From NCBI GenBank assembly GCA_041619555.1, contig JBFKDQ010000013.1, forward strand, positions 7,818 to 71,817: a stretch of DNA of 64,000 nucleotides. Reading direction: 5' to 3'. Origin of the DNA: Oceanococcus sp041619555 (lineage in GTDB: Bacteria; Pseudomonadota; Gammaproteobacteria; Nevskiales; Oceanococcaceae). The notes under the pieces are model-generated. The model had not been told where the DNA came from. It did not search any database and worked only from the letters and a program-made list of their open reading frames with translations. The translations under genes and the position numbers were made by a program. Positions 16,868-26,902 of the stretch are shown one piece after another (the stretch's first letter is position 1; each line of letters starts with the position of its first letter).

Positions 16868-18736
16868 ATGCGGGGCACAGGTTTTACCGCGACAGATGCC
16901 GAACGGCTGTACAACATCGAACACTGGAGCGCGGGCTATTTTGCCGTGGCTGCCAATGGCGATCTCTGCGTTCAGGCCGGCGCCCGACAGATTTCTCTGG
17001 CGGCCATCCTGGCCAGCGAACAGGCGGCCTCCTTGCGCCAGCCTGTCCTGCTGCGCTTCACCCACATCCTGCGCGACCGCGTCACACAGCTGCAGTCTGC
17101 CTTTGACCAGGCCATCGCCGAGCTTGACTACGGCGGCGGCTATACACCGGTCTATCCCATCAAGGTCAATCAGCAGGCCGATGTCATCAAAGGGATCCTG
17201 TCCGCCGGTCGCATCGGCCTGGAAGCGGGCAGCAAGCCGGAATTGCTCGCCGTGCTCGGTCTGCTGCCGGCCGGTCGGCCAGTCGTTTGCAATGGCTACA
17301 AGGATGCGGAATATGTACGTTTTGGTCTGATCGGCAAGCAGCTTGGTCATCGGGTCACACTGGTCATCGAAAAACTGTCCGAGCTGCACCACATCGTCGC
17401 GGAAAGTGCCGCGATACAGCTCAAGCCGGACCTGGGCCTTCGCGTCCGCCTGGCCAGCATCGGTGCCGGACACTGGCAGAATACCGGGGGCGAAAAATCC
17501 AAATTCGGCCTGTCCGCCGGGCAGATCGAACGCGCGGTCGCGGAGCTGCAACAACGTGATCTGCTGGATCGCCTGCACCTGCTGCATTTCCATCTCGGCT
17601 CCCAGGTCGCCAATCTGCGCGATATCCGCACCGGACTCCGGGAAGCCGCACGCTACTTTGTCGAGCTCAGACGACTGGGCGCCCCGATCGACACCATCGA
17701 TGTCGGCGGTGGCCTGGGGGTGGATTACGAAGGCACCCGCTCACGCAGCTATTGCTCCATGAACTACACGCCGCAGGACTATGCCCGCGCGGTGGTCGAG
17801 ACTTTCGCCGAGGCGGCACGGGACGCAAACCTGCCCTGCCCGGACATCATTTCCGAGTCAGGCCGCGCGCTGACCGCCCATCACGCGGTGCTGGTGACCA
17901 ATGTCATTGATGCCGAGCTGGCGGAGTTCGATCCGCCAGAGCCACCCCGGGAGCAGGCGCCGGCAGCCCTGAGAGAGCTCTGGCAACTCCATGAAGACGA
18001 CCAGGGCCTGCCGCCGCTGGAGCGCCTGGCCGATGCTGACGTTCTGCTGGAGCAGCTGCAGCAGGCCTTCAATCTGGGCGAGACCCGGATCCAGGACCGG
18101 GCCCAGGCCGAGAACCTGCATCGTGCCATCGCCCATACGGTGATGGGCCAGCTTGATGCCAGCGTGCGCAGTCACCGCGACACCCTGGACGATCTGCGCG
18201 AGCGATTCGCCGACAAGCTGTTCTGCAATTTTTCGGTGTTCCAATCCTTGCCGGATGTCTGGGCGATCGAGCAGGTCTTTCCGATCGTCCCCCTCACGCG
18301 ACTCAACGAGCGCCCCGAACGCCGCGCCGTCATTCGTGATCTGACCTGCGATTCCGATGGCCGCATCGACCGCTATGTCGATCGCGATGGGCTGGACTCC
18401 AGCCTGCCGGTGCATGCGGCACAAGCGGGCGAAAACTACCGCCTTGGCGTTTTCATGGTCGGGGCCTACCAGGAAATTCTCGGCGACATGCACAATTTAT
18501 TCGGGGATACCGATGCGGTCACCGTGGAGATCGACGCCGAGGGCCAATGGCAACTGAGCGGGATCGAACAGGGCGACCGGGTCGAGCAATTGCTCGACTA
18601 CGTGCACCTGTCCAGCGATGAATTGCTGCAAAGCTATGCCGCCAAGCTGGCAACCTCTTCATTGCCCTCCGCCACACAGCAAAAAAGCCTGGCTGCGCTC
18701 GCGGCCGGCCTGCGGGGCTATACCTACCTGCAATAG
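16868..18736 (+). CDS. speA: biosynthetic arginine decarboxylase
   Basis: A 622-residue PLP enzyme of the alanine racemase-fold SpeA family; it turns arginine into agmatine, the first step of the ADC route to putrescine. The PLP lysine lies in YPIKVNQQ near the N-terminus, the glycine-rich phosphate loop in DVGGGLGVDYEG, and the HFHLGSQ block is typical. Length fits SpeA (about 630). The ATG at 16868 fits the family N-terminus; the frame also opens at 16769 within the opposite speE gene and is rejected. A TATAGA (16858-16863) is too close to be its -10 unless translation starts further in. Confidence 0.95.
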   Translation: MRGTGFTATDAERLYNIEHWSAGYFAVAANGDLCVQAGARQISLAAILASEQAASLRQPVLLRFTHILRDRVTQLQSAFDQAIAELDYGGGYTPVYPIKVNQQADVIKGILSAGRIGLEAGSKPELLAVLGLLPAGRPVVCNGYKDAEYVRFGLIGKQLGHRVTLVIEKLSELHHIVAESAAIQLKPDLGLRVRLASIGAGHWQNTGGEKSKFGLSAGQIERAVAELQQRDLLDRLHLLHFHLGSQVANLRDIRTGLREAARYFVELRRLGAPIDTIDVGGGLGVDYEGTRSRSYCSMNYTPQDYARAVVETFAEAARDANLPCPDIISESGRALTAHHAVLVTNVIDAELAEFDPPEPPREQAPAALRELWQLHEDDQGLPPLERLADADVLLEQLQQAFNLGETRIQDRAQAENLHRAIAHTVMGQLDASVRSHRDTLDDLRERFADKLFCNFSVFQSLPDVWAIEQVFPIVPLTRLNERPERRAVIRDLTCDSDGRIDRYVDRDGLDSSLPVHAAQAGENYRLGVFMVGAYQEILGDMHNLFGDTDAVTVEIDAEGQWQLSGIEQGDRVEQLLDYVHLSSDELLQSYAAKLATSSLPSATQQKSLAALAAGLRGYTYLQ

Positions 18737-18845
18737 GGTCCTGGCATCATGCGCGGCTGCTGGGCACGGTCAATCAGACGTGGCCCCGGCAAGCTAACGG
18801 ATACGCCAGCGGCAGGCAGAGCAGACAAGCGCTACTCGTCAAGAT

Positions 18846-18872
18846 CCCCCGCTGCCTGCAAACCGGCGGGGG
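18846..18872 (+). terminator. possible hairpin terminator after speA
   Basis: CCCCCGC (18846-18852) pairs with GCGGGGG (18866-18872) across a 13-nt loop, midway in the 160-bp gap between the convergent speA and typA genes. There is no T-run on either strand, so true terminator function is uncertain. Confidence 0.35.
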
Positions 18873-18896
18873 ACCGCTTGAAGGCGGACCGGCGCT

Positions 18897-20708
18897 TCAG
18901 CCTTTGTTCGAGCGTTTGCGCTCGTGCTCTTTGAGAAAGCGCTTGCGAATGCGGATGGATTCCGGCGTGACCTCGACCAGCTCATCATCGTTGATGAATT
19001 CCAGCGCCTGTTCCAGCGACAGTCGCACCGGAGGCGTCAGAATCACGTTCTCATCCGTACCCGAGGCGCGCATATTGGTCAGCTTCTTGGCGCGCAAGGC
19101 ATTGACAACGAGATCATTGTCCCGATTGTGGATGCCGACGATCTGGCCTTCGTACACCTCGGCGCCGGGCTGCACCAGCATGCGGCCACGCTCCTGCAGT
19201 CCGAACAGCGCAAAAGCGAGAACCTTGCCCTGATCGTTGGAAATCAGCACGCCATTGTGGCGATGGCCGACCTGCGTATCGGTCACCGGACCAAAGTGAT
19301 CGAAATTGTGCGCCAGCAGACCGGTGCCTGAGGTCAGGGACAGGAACTCGGTCTGAAATCCGATCAGACCGCGTGAGGGAATGACGTAATCCAGGCGCAC
19401 CCGACCCTTGCCGTCAGGCTGCATGTTGTTCATCCGGCCACCGCGCTCGGCGAGCTGCTGGATCACCGCACCCTGGGTTTCTTCTTCCAGGTCGGCGGTC
19501 AGGATTTCGTAGGGTTCATGGATCTCGCCATCGACTTCCTTGCGAATCACCTCGGGCCGCGAAACCGCCAGCTCGTATCCCTCGCGCCGCATGTTCTCGA
19601 TCAGGATCGACAGATGCAGCAAGCCGCGACCGGAGACCCGGAACTTGTCCGGATCCTGGGTCGGCGCCACCCGCAAGGCGACATTGGTCTTCAGCTCCCG
19701 CTGCAGACGATCGCCAATCTGGCGCGAGGTGATGAACTTGCCTTCCTTGCCGGCAAACGGCGACTTGTTGACCTCGAAGGTCATCGACATGGTGGGCTCA
19801 TCCACATCCAGACTGGCCATCTGCTCCGGATGACCGACGTCGCAAACCGTCTCGGAAATCCCCAGGTCCTCGATCCCGGTCAGCGCGATGATGTCGCCCG
19901 CTTCGGCCTGCTCAACCTCGACCCGGTCCAGACCGAGAAAACCCAGCACCTGCAGGATCTTGGAGCGCCGCAGGCTGCCATCGCGCGCCACCACCACGAC
20001 CTGGGAGCCGGGCTTGATCACGCCGCGACTGATGCGACCGGTACCGATCACGCCGACATAGGACGAATAGGCCAGCGAGGTGACCTGCATCTGGAACGGA
20101 CCTTCCGGGTTCACGCCCGGCGCGCTGACGCGCTCGACGATGGTCTGGAACAGCGGCGTCATGTCACCCTCACGCACCGTATCCTCAAGTCCTGCATAAC
20201 CGTTCAGCGCAGAGGCATAGACAATCGGAAAATCCAGCTGCTCGTCGCTGCCGCCGAGTTTGTCGAACAGCTCGAAAACCTGATCGATCACCCAGTCGGG
20301 CCGGGCGCCGGGACGATCGATCTTGTTCACCACGACGATGGGCTTCAGGCCCAGGGCAAACGCCTTCTGCGTCACGAAACGGGTCTGGGGCATGGGGCCG
20401 TCCACCGCATCCACGACCAACAGGACCGAGTCGACCATCGACAGCACACGCTCGACTTCACCACCAAAGTCGGCGTGCCCGGGGGTGTCGACGATATTGA
20501 TCCGGTAGTCATTCCAGCGCAGCGCCGTATTCTTCGCCGTGATCGTGATGCCGCGCTCTTTTTCCAGCGCATTGGAGTCCATGATGCGCTCGCCATGGTC
20601 CTTGCGCGCGTCCAGCGTACCCGACTGCTTGAGCAGACAATCCACAAGTGTGGTCTTGCCATGGTCGACGTGCGCGATGATGGCGATGTTGCGGAGGTTT
20701 TCGATCAT
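18897..20708 (-). CDS. typA: translational GTPase TypA/BipA
   Basis: A 603-residue ribosome-binding GTPase that helps 50S assembly and adaptation to stress and low temperature. All G motifs are intact: AHVDHGKTT (G1), DTPGHADFGG (G3) and NKIDRPGARP (G4), with the EF-G-like domains and the TypA-specific C-terminal domain following. Length is typical (about 605). The ATG at 20708 starts the family-typical MIENLRNIAI. It is divergent from DUF924 and convergent with speA. Confidence 0.97.
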   Translation of the reverse strand: MIENLRNIAIIAHVDHGKTTLVDCLLKQSGTLDARKDHGERIMDSNALEKERGITITAKNTALRWNDYRINIVDTPGHADFGGEVERVLSMVDSVLLVVDAVDGPMPQTRFVTQKAFALGLKPIVVVNKIDRPGARPDWVIDQVFELFDKLGGSDEQLDFPIVYASALNGYAGLEDTVREGDMTPLFQTIVERVSAPGVNPEGPFQMQVTSLAYSSYVGVIGTGRISRGVIKPGSQVVVVARDGSLRRSKILQVLGFLGLDRVEVEQAEAGDIIALTGIEDLGISETVCDVGHPEQMASLDVDEPTMSMTFEVNKSPFAGKEGKFITSRQIGDRLQRELKTNVALRVAPTQDPDKFRVSGRGLLHLSILIENMRREGYELAVSRPEVIRKEVDGEIHEPYEILTADLEEETQGAVIQQLAERGGRMNNMQPDGKGRVRLDYVIPSRGLIGFQTEFLSLTSGTGLLAHNFDHFGPVTDTQVGHRHNGVLISNDQGKVLAFALFGLQERGRMLVQPGAEVYEGQIVGIHNRDNDLVVNALRAKKLTNMRASGTDENVILTPPVRLSLEQALEFINDDELVEVTPESIRIRKRFLKEHERKRSNKG

Positions 20709-20814
20709 GGATCCGATCTAAGTGGAAAGACAAAAGGCGGCGAAGTCTACATGAGTGCTTAATTCCTAGCCAGAGCCATTCGTCGTCGCGACGCAATTGA
20801 GCTAGATTAACGCC

Positions 20815-21354
20815 ATGGACGCTGAAAAAATCTTGACATTCTGGTTTGAAGAGCTGGACCCGCCGAGCTGGTTCAAGAAGGACCGCCGGCTGGATGAGGA
20901 AATCCGCCGTCGTTTTGGCGCAATCCACGCCCAGGCCAAAGTCTGCGCGCTCTGGCCCTGGCGTCAGTCGACGTGTGGGCGGCTCGCCGAAATCCTGGTG
21001 CTGGACCAGTTTTCCCGCAATCTATTCCGCGACGATGGCCGCGCATTCGCCCAGGATCCCCTGGCGCTGGCGTTGGCACAGGAAGCGGTTGCCCAGGGCC
21101 TGGATCAGACGCTGACTGTGGAACAGCGCAATTTCCTCTACATGCCCTACATGCACAGCGAATCAGCGGCGATCCACCTGCAGGCCGTCAAGCTGTTTGC
21201 CGTACCGGGCCTGGAGAACAGCCTGGATTTCGAATTCAAGCACAAGGCGATCATCGACCGCTTCGGCCGCTATCCGCATCGCAACGCTTTGCTCGGACGG
21301 GAATCCACGCCCGAGGAATTGCAATTCCTGCAGCAGGCCGGCTCCAGCTTCTAA
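20815..21354 (+). CDS. DUF924 family protein
   Basis: A 179-residue soluble helical protein with the DUF924 pattern: ILTFWFEELDP at the N-terminus, then LDQFSRNLFR and PYMHSES. The family adopts a TPR-like helical fold; no activity is established. The ATG at 20815 begins the conserved region. A TAGATT (20803-20808) lies just upstream and may belong to a promoter or to the preceding gap. It converges on purT with a 6-bp gap. Confidence 0.88.
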   Translation: MDAEKILTFWFEELDPPSWFKKDRRLDEEIRRRFGAIHAQAKVCALWPWRQSTCGRLAEILVLDQFSRNLFRDDGRAFAQDPLALALAQEAVAQGLDQTLTVEQRNFLYMPYMHSESAAIHLQAVKLFAVPGLENSLDFEFKHKAIIDRFGRYPHRNALLGRESTPEELQFLQQAGSSF

Positions 21355-21360
21355 GTTCTC

Positions 21361-22545
21361 CTAGGGCGCCGGCAGCAGATGCACTGCGGCACAGGCCCGG
21401 CGCGCCTTGGCGCGAGCCTCCTCGATGGTCTCGCCGCGGGCCAGGGCCACACCCATGCGGCGCCGACCGACGATTTCCGGCTTGCCGAAAAGACGGAACT
21501 GGGTATCGGGCAGGGCCAGGGCCTGATCCAGACCACCGAAACTCGGCGCCCGCCTGTCCGCCGTGACCAGCAGGGCGCAGGAGGCGGCCGGACCGTGCTG
21601 ACGAATATTGGGAATCGGCAGGCCGAGTATGGCACGGACGTGCAGGGCGAATTCGGACAGATCCTGGGAGATCAAGGTGACCAGACCCGTATCATGCGGT
21701 CGCGGCGAAACCTCGGAGAACCAGACCTCATCGCCTTTGACGAACAGTTCGACACCGAAGAGGCCGTGCCCGCCGAGGGCCTCGGTCAGCCGGCGCGCCA
21801 TGTCCTGAGCCGAAGCCAGGGCGGCGGAACTCATCGCCTGGGGCTGCCAGGACTCGCGATAGTCACCATCGACCTGAATATGCCCAATCGGTTCGCAGAA
21901 GCTGGTGCCCTGCGGGTGACGAATCGTCAGCAGGGTGATTTCGTAATCGAAATCCACCAGGCTTTCTACGATCACCCGACCCTGGCCCGCCCGCCCACCG
22001 GTCTGGGCATAGTTCCAGGCCGTTTGCAGTTCCGCCTGCGTCCGGATCACGGACTGGCCTTTGCCGGAGGAACTCATCACCGGCTTGATCACGCAGGGCA
22101 GACCGATGCGATCGACCGCCAAGCGAAATTCCTCCAGCGTGTCGACAAAGGCATAGGCCGATGTCCTCAGCCCCAGATCCTCCGCGGCCAGGCAGCGAAT
22201 GCCCTCGCGATCCATGGTCAGCCGGGCCGCGCGGGCGGTGGGAACGACGCGAAAGCCCTCTGCCTCCAGGGCCTGCAGGGTGGGCGTATGGATCGCCTCG
22301 ATCTCCGGCACGATCAGATCCGGAGCTTCCTTCTCGACCAGGGCGCGCAGCTGATCCGCATCCAGCATGTTGATGACATGACTGCGATGGGCAAGCTGCA
22401 TGGCCGGTGCATTCGCATAGCGGTCCACCGCAATCACTTCCAGGCCAAAGCGCTGCAACTCGATCACCACTTCCTTGCCCAGCTCGCCACTGCCCAGCAG
22501 CATCACCCGGGTTGCGGTGGCGGACAAAGGGGTTCCCACCTTCAC
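21361..22545 (-). CDS. purT: formate-dependent phosphoribosylglycinamide formyltransferase
   Basis: A 394-residue ATP-grasp enzyme that uses formate and ATP to formylate GAR in purine synthesis, an alternative to folate-dependent PurN. The N-terminal substrate-binding fold contains VMLLGSGELGKEV, followed by the ATP-grasp domain with KPVMSSSGKGQS and the FSEVSPRPHDTG metal/ATP site. Length fits PurT. Its ATG overlaps the argH stop codon (ATGA), so the two are translationally coupled. Confidence 0.96.
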   Translation of the reverse strand: MKVGTPLSATATRVMLLGSGELGKEVVIELQRFGLEVIAVDRYANAPAMQLAHRSHVINMLDADQLRALVEKEAPDLIVPEIEAIHTPTLQALEAEGFRVVPTARAARLTMDREGIRCLAAEDLGLRTSAYAFVDTLEEFRLAVDRIGLPCVIKPVMSSSGKGQSVIRTQAELQTAWNYAQTGGRAGQGRVIVESLVDFDYEITLLTIRHPQGTSFCEPIGHIQVDGDYRESWQPQAMSSAALASAQDMARRLTEALGGHGLFGVELFVKGDEVWFSEVSPRPHDTGLVTLISQDLSEFALHVRAILGLPIPNIRQHGPAASCALLVTADRRAPSFGGLDQALALPDTQFRLFGKPEIVGRRRMGVALARGETIEEARAKARRACAAVHLLPAP

Positions 22546-23939
22546 TGCACCGCCTCCAGCCGGGCGCGCGCCCTGACACAGGCCGAACGCACCTGCTGCG
22601 GCGCGGTACCACCGATATGGTTGCGGGCAGCCACTGCGCCATCCAGGGTCAGCACGGCGTAGACATCGGCCATCGCCAGCGGCGCATTGAGCTGGATTTC
22701 ATCCAGGCTCAACTCATGCAGATCCACCCCTTTGGCGAGGGCCAGGGAAACCGTCTTGCCGACCATTTCATGGGCATCGCGAAACGGCACGCCCTTGCGC
22801 ACCAGGTAGTCCGCCAGTTCGGTCGCGGTCGGATAGCCCTTGCCCGCAGCCTCCCGGCAGGCATCTGCCCTGAACTGCATCGCCGGAATCATGCCGTTCA
22901 TCACCCCGAGCACCGCAGTGACCGTATCCAGAGCATCGAACAGCGGTTCCTTGTCCTCCTGATTGTCGCGGTTATAGGCCAGCGGCTGGGATTTCATCAG
23001 GGTGAGCAATGCGGTCAGCGCACCGTAGACCCTGCCAGTCTTGCCCCGGGTCAATTCCGCCACATCGGGATTCTTCTTCTGCGGCATGATCGAGGAACCG
23101 GTGCAGTAGCGGTCCGGCAACTGCACCAGACCGAACTGCGGACAGGCCCACAGCACCAGTTCCTCGCAGATGCGTGAAAAATGCATCATAAGGATGCTGG
23201 CAAAAGCACAGAATTCGATGGCGAAATCGCGGTCGGACACCGCATCCAGAGAGTTGTCGATGACATCGGCGAAGTCCAGGCTCTGCGCGGTCAGATCACG
23301 CCGGATCGGATAGCTTGTGCCGGACAGGGCAGCCGCGCCCAGCGGACAGACATTCATGCGCCGACGCAAGTCCAGCAAACGACCCGTATCCCGGCACAGC
23401 ATCGCCTCCCAGGCGAGCAGATGATGGCCGGCGGTGACCGGCTGCGCTGCCTGCAGGTGGGTGTAACCCGGAAAAATCGTGTCCGCTTCACGCTCCGCCA
23501 GTTCGATCAAACCTTCACGCAAACTGCGCAACTGGGCATGCAGCAAGTCCACAGCATCGCGCAGATACAGCCGGACATCGGTCGCCACCTGATCATTGCG
23601 TGAACGACCGGTATGCAGCTTCTTGCCGGCCGGTCCGATCTTGTCGGTCAGGCGGGATTCGATGTTCATGTGAACATCCTCGAGCTGCGGGTCCCAGGGA
23701 AACTCGCCGGATTCGATCTCCTGCTGAATTGCATCCAGGCCGCGGCAGATGGATTCGACTTCGGCCTGGGACAGCACGGCCACCTGTCCGAGCATCATGG
23801 CATGCGCCTTTGAGCCACGAATATCGTGGGCATACAGGCGGCGATCGAAATGCTCCGAAGCACTGAAGGCTTCAACCAAGGCATCGGTGCCTTCGGCAAA
23901 TCGCCCGCCCCATAGTTTGCCTTTTTCGGCACTCGTCAT
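22542..23939 (-). CDS. argH: argininosuccinate lyase
   Basis: A 465-residue fumarase-superfamily lyase that releases arginine and fumarate from argininosuccinate, the last step of arginine synthesis. The superfamily signature GSSIMPQKKNP is intact and TGRSRNDQVATD is typical of ArgH. The ATG at 23939 (MTSAEKGKLWGGRF) is the family start; the frame open to 24050 is upstream DNA. It is first in an argH-purT pair with ATGA overlap and divergent from algZ, an order also seen in Pseudomonas. Confidence 0.96.
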   Translation of the reverse strand: MTSAEKGKLWGGRFAEGTDALVEAFSASEHFDRRLYAHDIRGSKAHAMMLGQVAVLSQAEVESICRGLDAIQQEIESGEFPWDPQLEDVHMNIESRLTDKIGPAGKKLHTGRSRNDQVATDVRLYLRDAVDLLHAQLRSLREGLIELAEREADTIFPGYTHLQAAQPVTAGHHLLAWEAMLCRDTGRLLDLRRRMNVCPLGAAALSGTSYPIRRDLTAQSLDFADVIDNSLDAVSDRDFAIEFCAFASILMMHFSRICEELVLWACPQFGLVQLPDRYCTGSSIMPQKKNPDVAELTRGKTGRVYGALTALLTLMKSQPLAYNRDNQEDKEPLFDALDTVTAVLGVMNGMIPAMQFRADACREAAGKGYPTATELADYLVRKGVPFRDAHEMVGKTVSLALAKGVDLHELSLDEIQLNAPLAMADVYAVLTLDGAVAARNHIGGTAPQQVRSACVRARARLEAVQ

Positions 23940-24178
23940 CGCAGTTCCATCACACGCAGCAAAAGGGACGAAATGATAACAAAACCATGATTTGTCCAGC
24001 TTCCGTCCGGCTGGCCGTGAGCAGAGGGCTGCGTTAGATTGATCTGCCACGGTCGCATGTACCGGAAGACGGAGTCCAAGATGGCCGGGCTGGCAGACTC
24101 ACATCGAAGCGGACCTGCCGGCACTCGGACGGCGGAACTGGCATGCGCAACGCAGCGCATCGATCCGGGCGCCGGCTC

Positions 24179-25219
24179 ATGAAACTGAGTACCGGCGCTT
24201 CGCAACAAACCAGTTTTCTTCCCGACTTCTGCCGCGGACCGGTGATTTTCAGCCTGCTGATGGTCAGCCAGATGCTGGCGTTCTTTCTGGTCCTGGCCTC
24301 GCCGGGACATGAACTGTTTCCGGCCAGTCGCATCATTCTGGTCTCCCTGTTTCTACACTGGATCAGCCTGCCTTCCGCAGCCGCCCTGTGCTGGGCGCGC
24401 CAGCGCCTGATGGGCCGGCCGACCTTCGTGGTCGCCATGGCCGCCTTCATCATCCTGCTCGGCATCACCGGCATCGTCAGCGAGCTCGGCTTCCAGATTG
24501 GCAGACTGCTGCAATGGCGAGGCTTTGCCGAATCCCAGGCGCACGGTTTCTTCATCTTGCGCAATCTCATCCTGTGCGGTCTGGTGGCGGTCCTGCTGCT
24601 GTATTTCTTCTACCTCAGGGATGCGCACTCGCGACAGCTGATCGCCTCCGCCGAAGCACGCTTCGCCGCCCTGCAGGCGCGCATTCGTCCCCACTTCTTC
24701 TTCAACAGCCTGAACAGCGTGGCCGCTCTGATCAGCATTCGTCCTGAATCCGCAGAGACCCTGCTGGAAGACTTGTCCGACCTGTTTCGCGCCATCTTGA
24801 AGAACCGTGAGCCCTGGAACAGCCTGGAGGATGAGGTCCGCCTGGCGCAGACCTATCTGCGCATCGAAGAACTGCGGCTTGGCGAGCGATTGCAGCAGGA
24901 CTGGCAGCTCCCCGACAACATGCAAGGCCTCAGGCTGCCCCTGCTCAGCCTACAACCGCTGGTGGAAAATGCGGTCTATCACGGCATCGAACGCCTGCCG
25001 CAGGGCGGCCGCATCGGCATCCACATCCAGCGCCAGGCCCGCCAGCTCATCGTCGAGGTCAGCAACCCGGTGCCGGTAGACGAGCGCCCTGCACCCGGAA
25101 GCCGAATTGCCCTGGACAACATCCGGCAACGTCTGCGTTTGTTATACGATGACAAGGCAACGCTCACCACCCACAGCCTTTCCGGGACGTACCGCGCGGA
25201 GCTCCGCATACCGGCATGA
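24179..25219 (+). CDS. algZ: LytS/AlgZ-type sensor histidine kinase
   Basis: A 346-residue membrane sensor kinase of the LytS/YehU class. Four to five membrane segments fill about residues 15-145; the His_kinase domain follows with the phosphoacceptor in IRPHFFFNSLNS and the N-box in LQPLVENAVYHGI. A short ATPase domain ends the protein. The ATG at 24179 was chosen over 24143 because it is closer to the first membrane segment. It overlaps algR by 4 bp. In Pseudomonas the homologue FimS/AlgZ acts on AlgR to control twitching and exopolysaccharide; the signal here is unknown. Confidence 0.88.
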   Translation: MKLSTGASQQTSFLPDFCRGPVIFSLLMVSQMLAFFLVLASPGHELFPASRIILVSLFLHWISLPSAAALCWARQRLMGRPTFVVAMAAFIILLGITGIVSELGFQIGRLLQWRGFAESQAHGFFILRNLILCGLVAVLLLYFFYLRDAHSRQLIASAEARFAALQARIRPHFFFNSLNSVAALISIRPESAETLLEDLSDLFRAILKNREPWNSLEDEVRLAQTYLRIEELRLGERLQQDWQLPDNMQGLRLPLLSLQPLVENAVYHGIERLPQGGRIGIHIQRQARQLIVEVSNPVPVDERPAPGSRIALDNIRQRLRLLYDDKATLTTHSLSGTYRAELRIPA

Positions 25220-25968
25220 AGATCCTGATCGTTGATGACGAACATCTGGCCCGTGAACGGCTGAAAAGCCTGATTGCGCGGTTTCCAGCGTACCGCGTCA
25301 TCGGTGAAGCCGGCGACGGCAAAAGCGCACTGGATCGAATCGCGCAGATGGAACCGGATATCGTTCTACTCGACATTCGCATGCCGGGCATGGATGGACT
25401 GCAGGTCGCCCGCGCCCTCACCGTGATGACGCTCCCGCCGGCCATCATTTTCACCACCGCCTATTCAGAACACGCGCTGTCCGCTTTCGATACCGCCGCC
25501 TGCGCCTACTTGCTCAAGCCGGTGCGCCGGGAAAAACTGGCCGAAGCGCTGAAGCAGGCGCGACGGCCCAGCAAGGCGCAACTCGAGGTCCTGGCGCAGA
25601 GCACCAGCGGCCGACGCAACCCGGCACGTAGCCATATCATTGCCACCACCCGTGATGGCCAGAAACGGATCCCCGTCGAGGACATCCTTTTTTTTGAAGC
25701 CGATCAGAAATACACCACCGTCCATCATCTGCAAGGCGAGGTGCTGATCGAGGAATCCTTGCGCCAGCTGGAGGCGGATCTGCTCCCGCAGTTCCTGCGC
25801 GTGCACCGAAAAATCCTCGTCAATACCGCATACATTACCAATCTGCACCGGGCGGAAACGCTCGGCAGCCATGGTGGCGAATTGCAGCTCAGGCATACTG
25901 AAAAAACATTGCCGGTCAGCCGGCGTCGCCTGGCCGAAGTCCGAAGACTCTTGTTCAAAGGTTCCTGA
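25216..25968 (+). CDS. algR: LytTR-family response regulator AlgR
   Basis: A 250-residue regulator. The receiver domain (about 1-115) has the acidic pair D8/D9, the phosphoacceptor D53 in LLDIRMPGMDG, and the conserved lysine in LLKPVRREK. The C-terminal LytTR DNA-binding domain (about 140-245) carries FLRVHRKILVN. It is coupled to algZ by a 4-bp overlap and its stop overlaps the hemC start (TGATG). This linkage puts a signalling pair into the same transcript as tetrapyrrole genes, as in Pseudomonas. Confidence 0.93.
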   Translation: MKILIVDDEHLARERLKSLIARFPAYRVIGEAGDGKSALDRIAQMEPDIVLLDIRMPGMDGLQVARALTVMTLPPAIIFTTAYSEHALSAFDTAACAYLLKPVRREKLAEALKQARRPSKAQLEVLAQSTSGRRNPARSHIIATTRDGQKRIPVEDILFFEADQKYTTVHHLQGEVLIEESLRQLEADLLPQFLRVHRKILVNTAYITNLHRAETLGSHGGELQLRHTEKTLPVSRRRLAEVRRLLFKGS

Positions 25969-26891
25969 TGTCCGTATTACGAATTGCCACCCGGCGCAGT
26001 CCGCTGGCGCTGTGGCAGGCCGAGTTTGTCGCGCGCCGCCTGCGCGAGCTTCATCCCGCACTGGCGGTCGAAATCCTGCCGATGGTCACCCGCGGCGATC
26101 AACTGCTGGACTCCCCGCTGTCACGGGTGGGCGGCAAAGGCCTGTTCGTCAAGGAACTGGAGCGGGCAATGCTCGACGGCAAGGCCGATATCGCCGTGCA
26201 TTCCATGAAGGATGTGCCGGCCGAATTCCCGCCTGGTCTGGGACTGACCGCGATCCTGGAACGCGAAGACCCCTGCGATGCGCTGATCGGTGCCGAATCT
26301 CTGGAGGCCCTGCCGCTAGGCGCGGTGGTCGGTACCGCCAGCCTGCGCCGTCAATTGCAGATCCAGGCCCGGCGGCCGGACGTGCAGATCCGACTGCTAC
26401 GCGGCAACATCAATACGCGACTGGCCAAACTGGATCAGGGTGACTACGACGCCATCGTGCTCGCTGCCTCGGGCATGAAACGCATGGGCTTTGACCATCG
26501 CATCAGTCAGATCCTGCCAGTTGAAACCATGCTGCCTTCGGTTGGCCAGGGCGCTCTGGGCATCGAATGCCGGCTCGACGATGCACCAACTCGGGCGCGA
26601 ATTGAGCCCTTGATCGACCAGGCCTCCTGGATCCGCGTTTCGGCCGAGCGGGCGCTGAGCCATTGCATGGGCGGCAGTTGCCAGTTGCCAATCGCCGGCT
26701 ATGCGGTCCTTGAGGGCGACACGCTCTGGCTGCGCGGACTGGTGGGCTCGCCGGACGGCCGGCAGGTCCTGCGTGACGAGATCCGTGGCAGCCAGGAGCA
26801 GGCCCAGGCCCTGGGTCGAGAACTGGGCGCCAGACTGCTCGCCAATGGCGCCCAGCACATTCTTGATGCCCTGAATCAGAATTCAGCCTGA
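25968..26891 (+). CDS. hemC: porphobilinogen deaminase (hydroxymethylbilane synthase)
   Basis: A 307-residue enzyme that joins four porphobilinogens into hydroxymethylbilane. The N-terminal IATRRSPLALWQ and GGKGLFVKELE are family signatures, and the dipyrromethane-cofactor cysteine lies in MGGSCQLPIAGYA, where Ser replaces the common second Gly before Cys. Length is normal. The start codon overlaps the algR stop by one base. hemD, hemX and hemY follow. Confidence 0.97.
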   Translation: MSVLRIATRRSPLALWQAEFVARRLRELHPALAVEILPMVTRGDQLLDSPLSRVGGKGLFVKELERAMLDGKADIAVHSMKDVPAEFPPGLGLTAILEREDPCDALIGAESLEALPLGAVVGTASLRRQLQIQARRPDVQIRLLRGNINTRLAKLDQGDYDAIVLAASGMKRMGFDHRISQILPVETMLPSVGQGALGIECRLDDAPTRARIEPLIDQASWIRVSAERALSHCMGGSCQLPIAGYAVLEGDTLWLRGLVGSPDGRQVLRDEIRGSQEQAQALGRELGARLLANGAQHILDALNQNSA

Positions 26892-26902
26892 TCGATTTTA
26901 CG

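Noticed and set aside
19518..20762. A 414-codon open frame opposite typA
   Set aside because: Shadow of typA; composition (many Asp, His, Arg, Gln) and lack of domains fit an antisense artefact.
21379..22662. A 427-codon plus-strand frame over purT and argH
   Set aside because: Antisense to two secure genes; no motif and no ribosome site.
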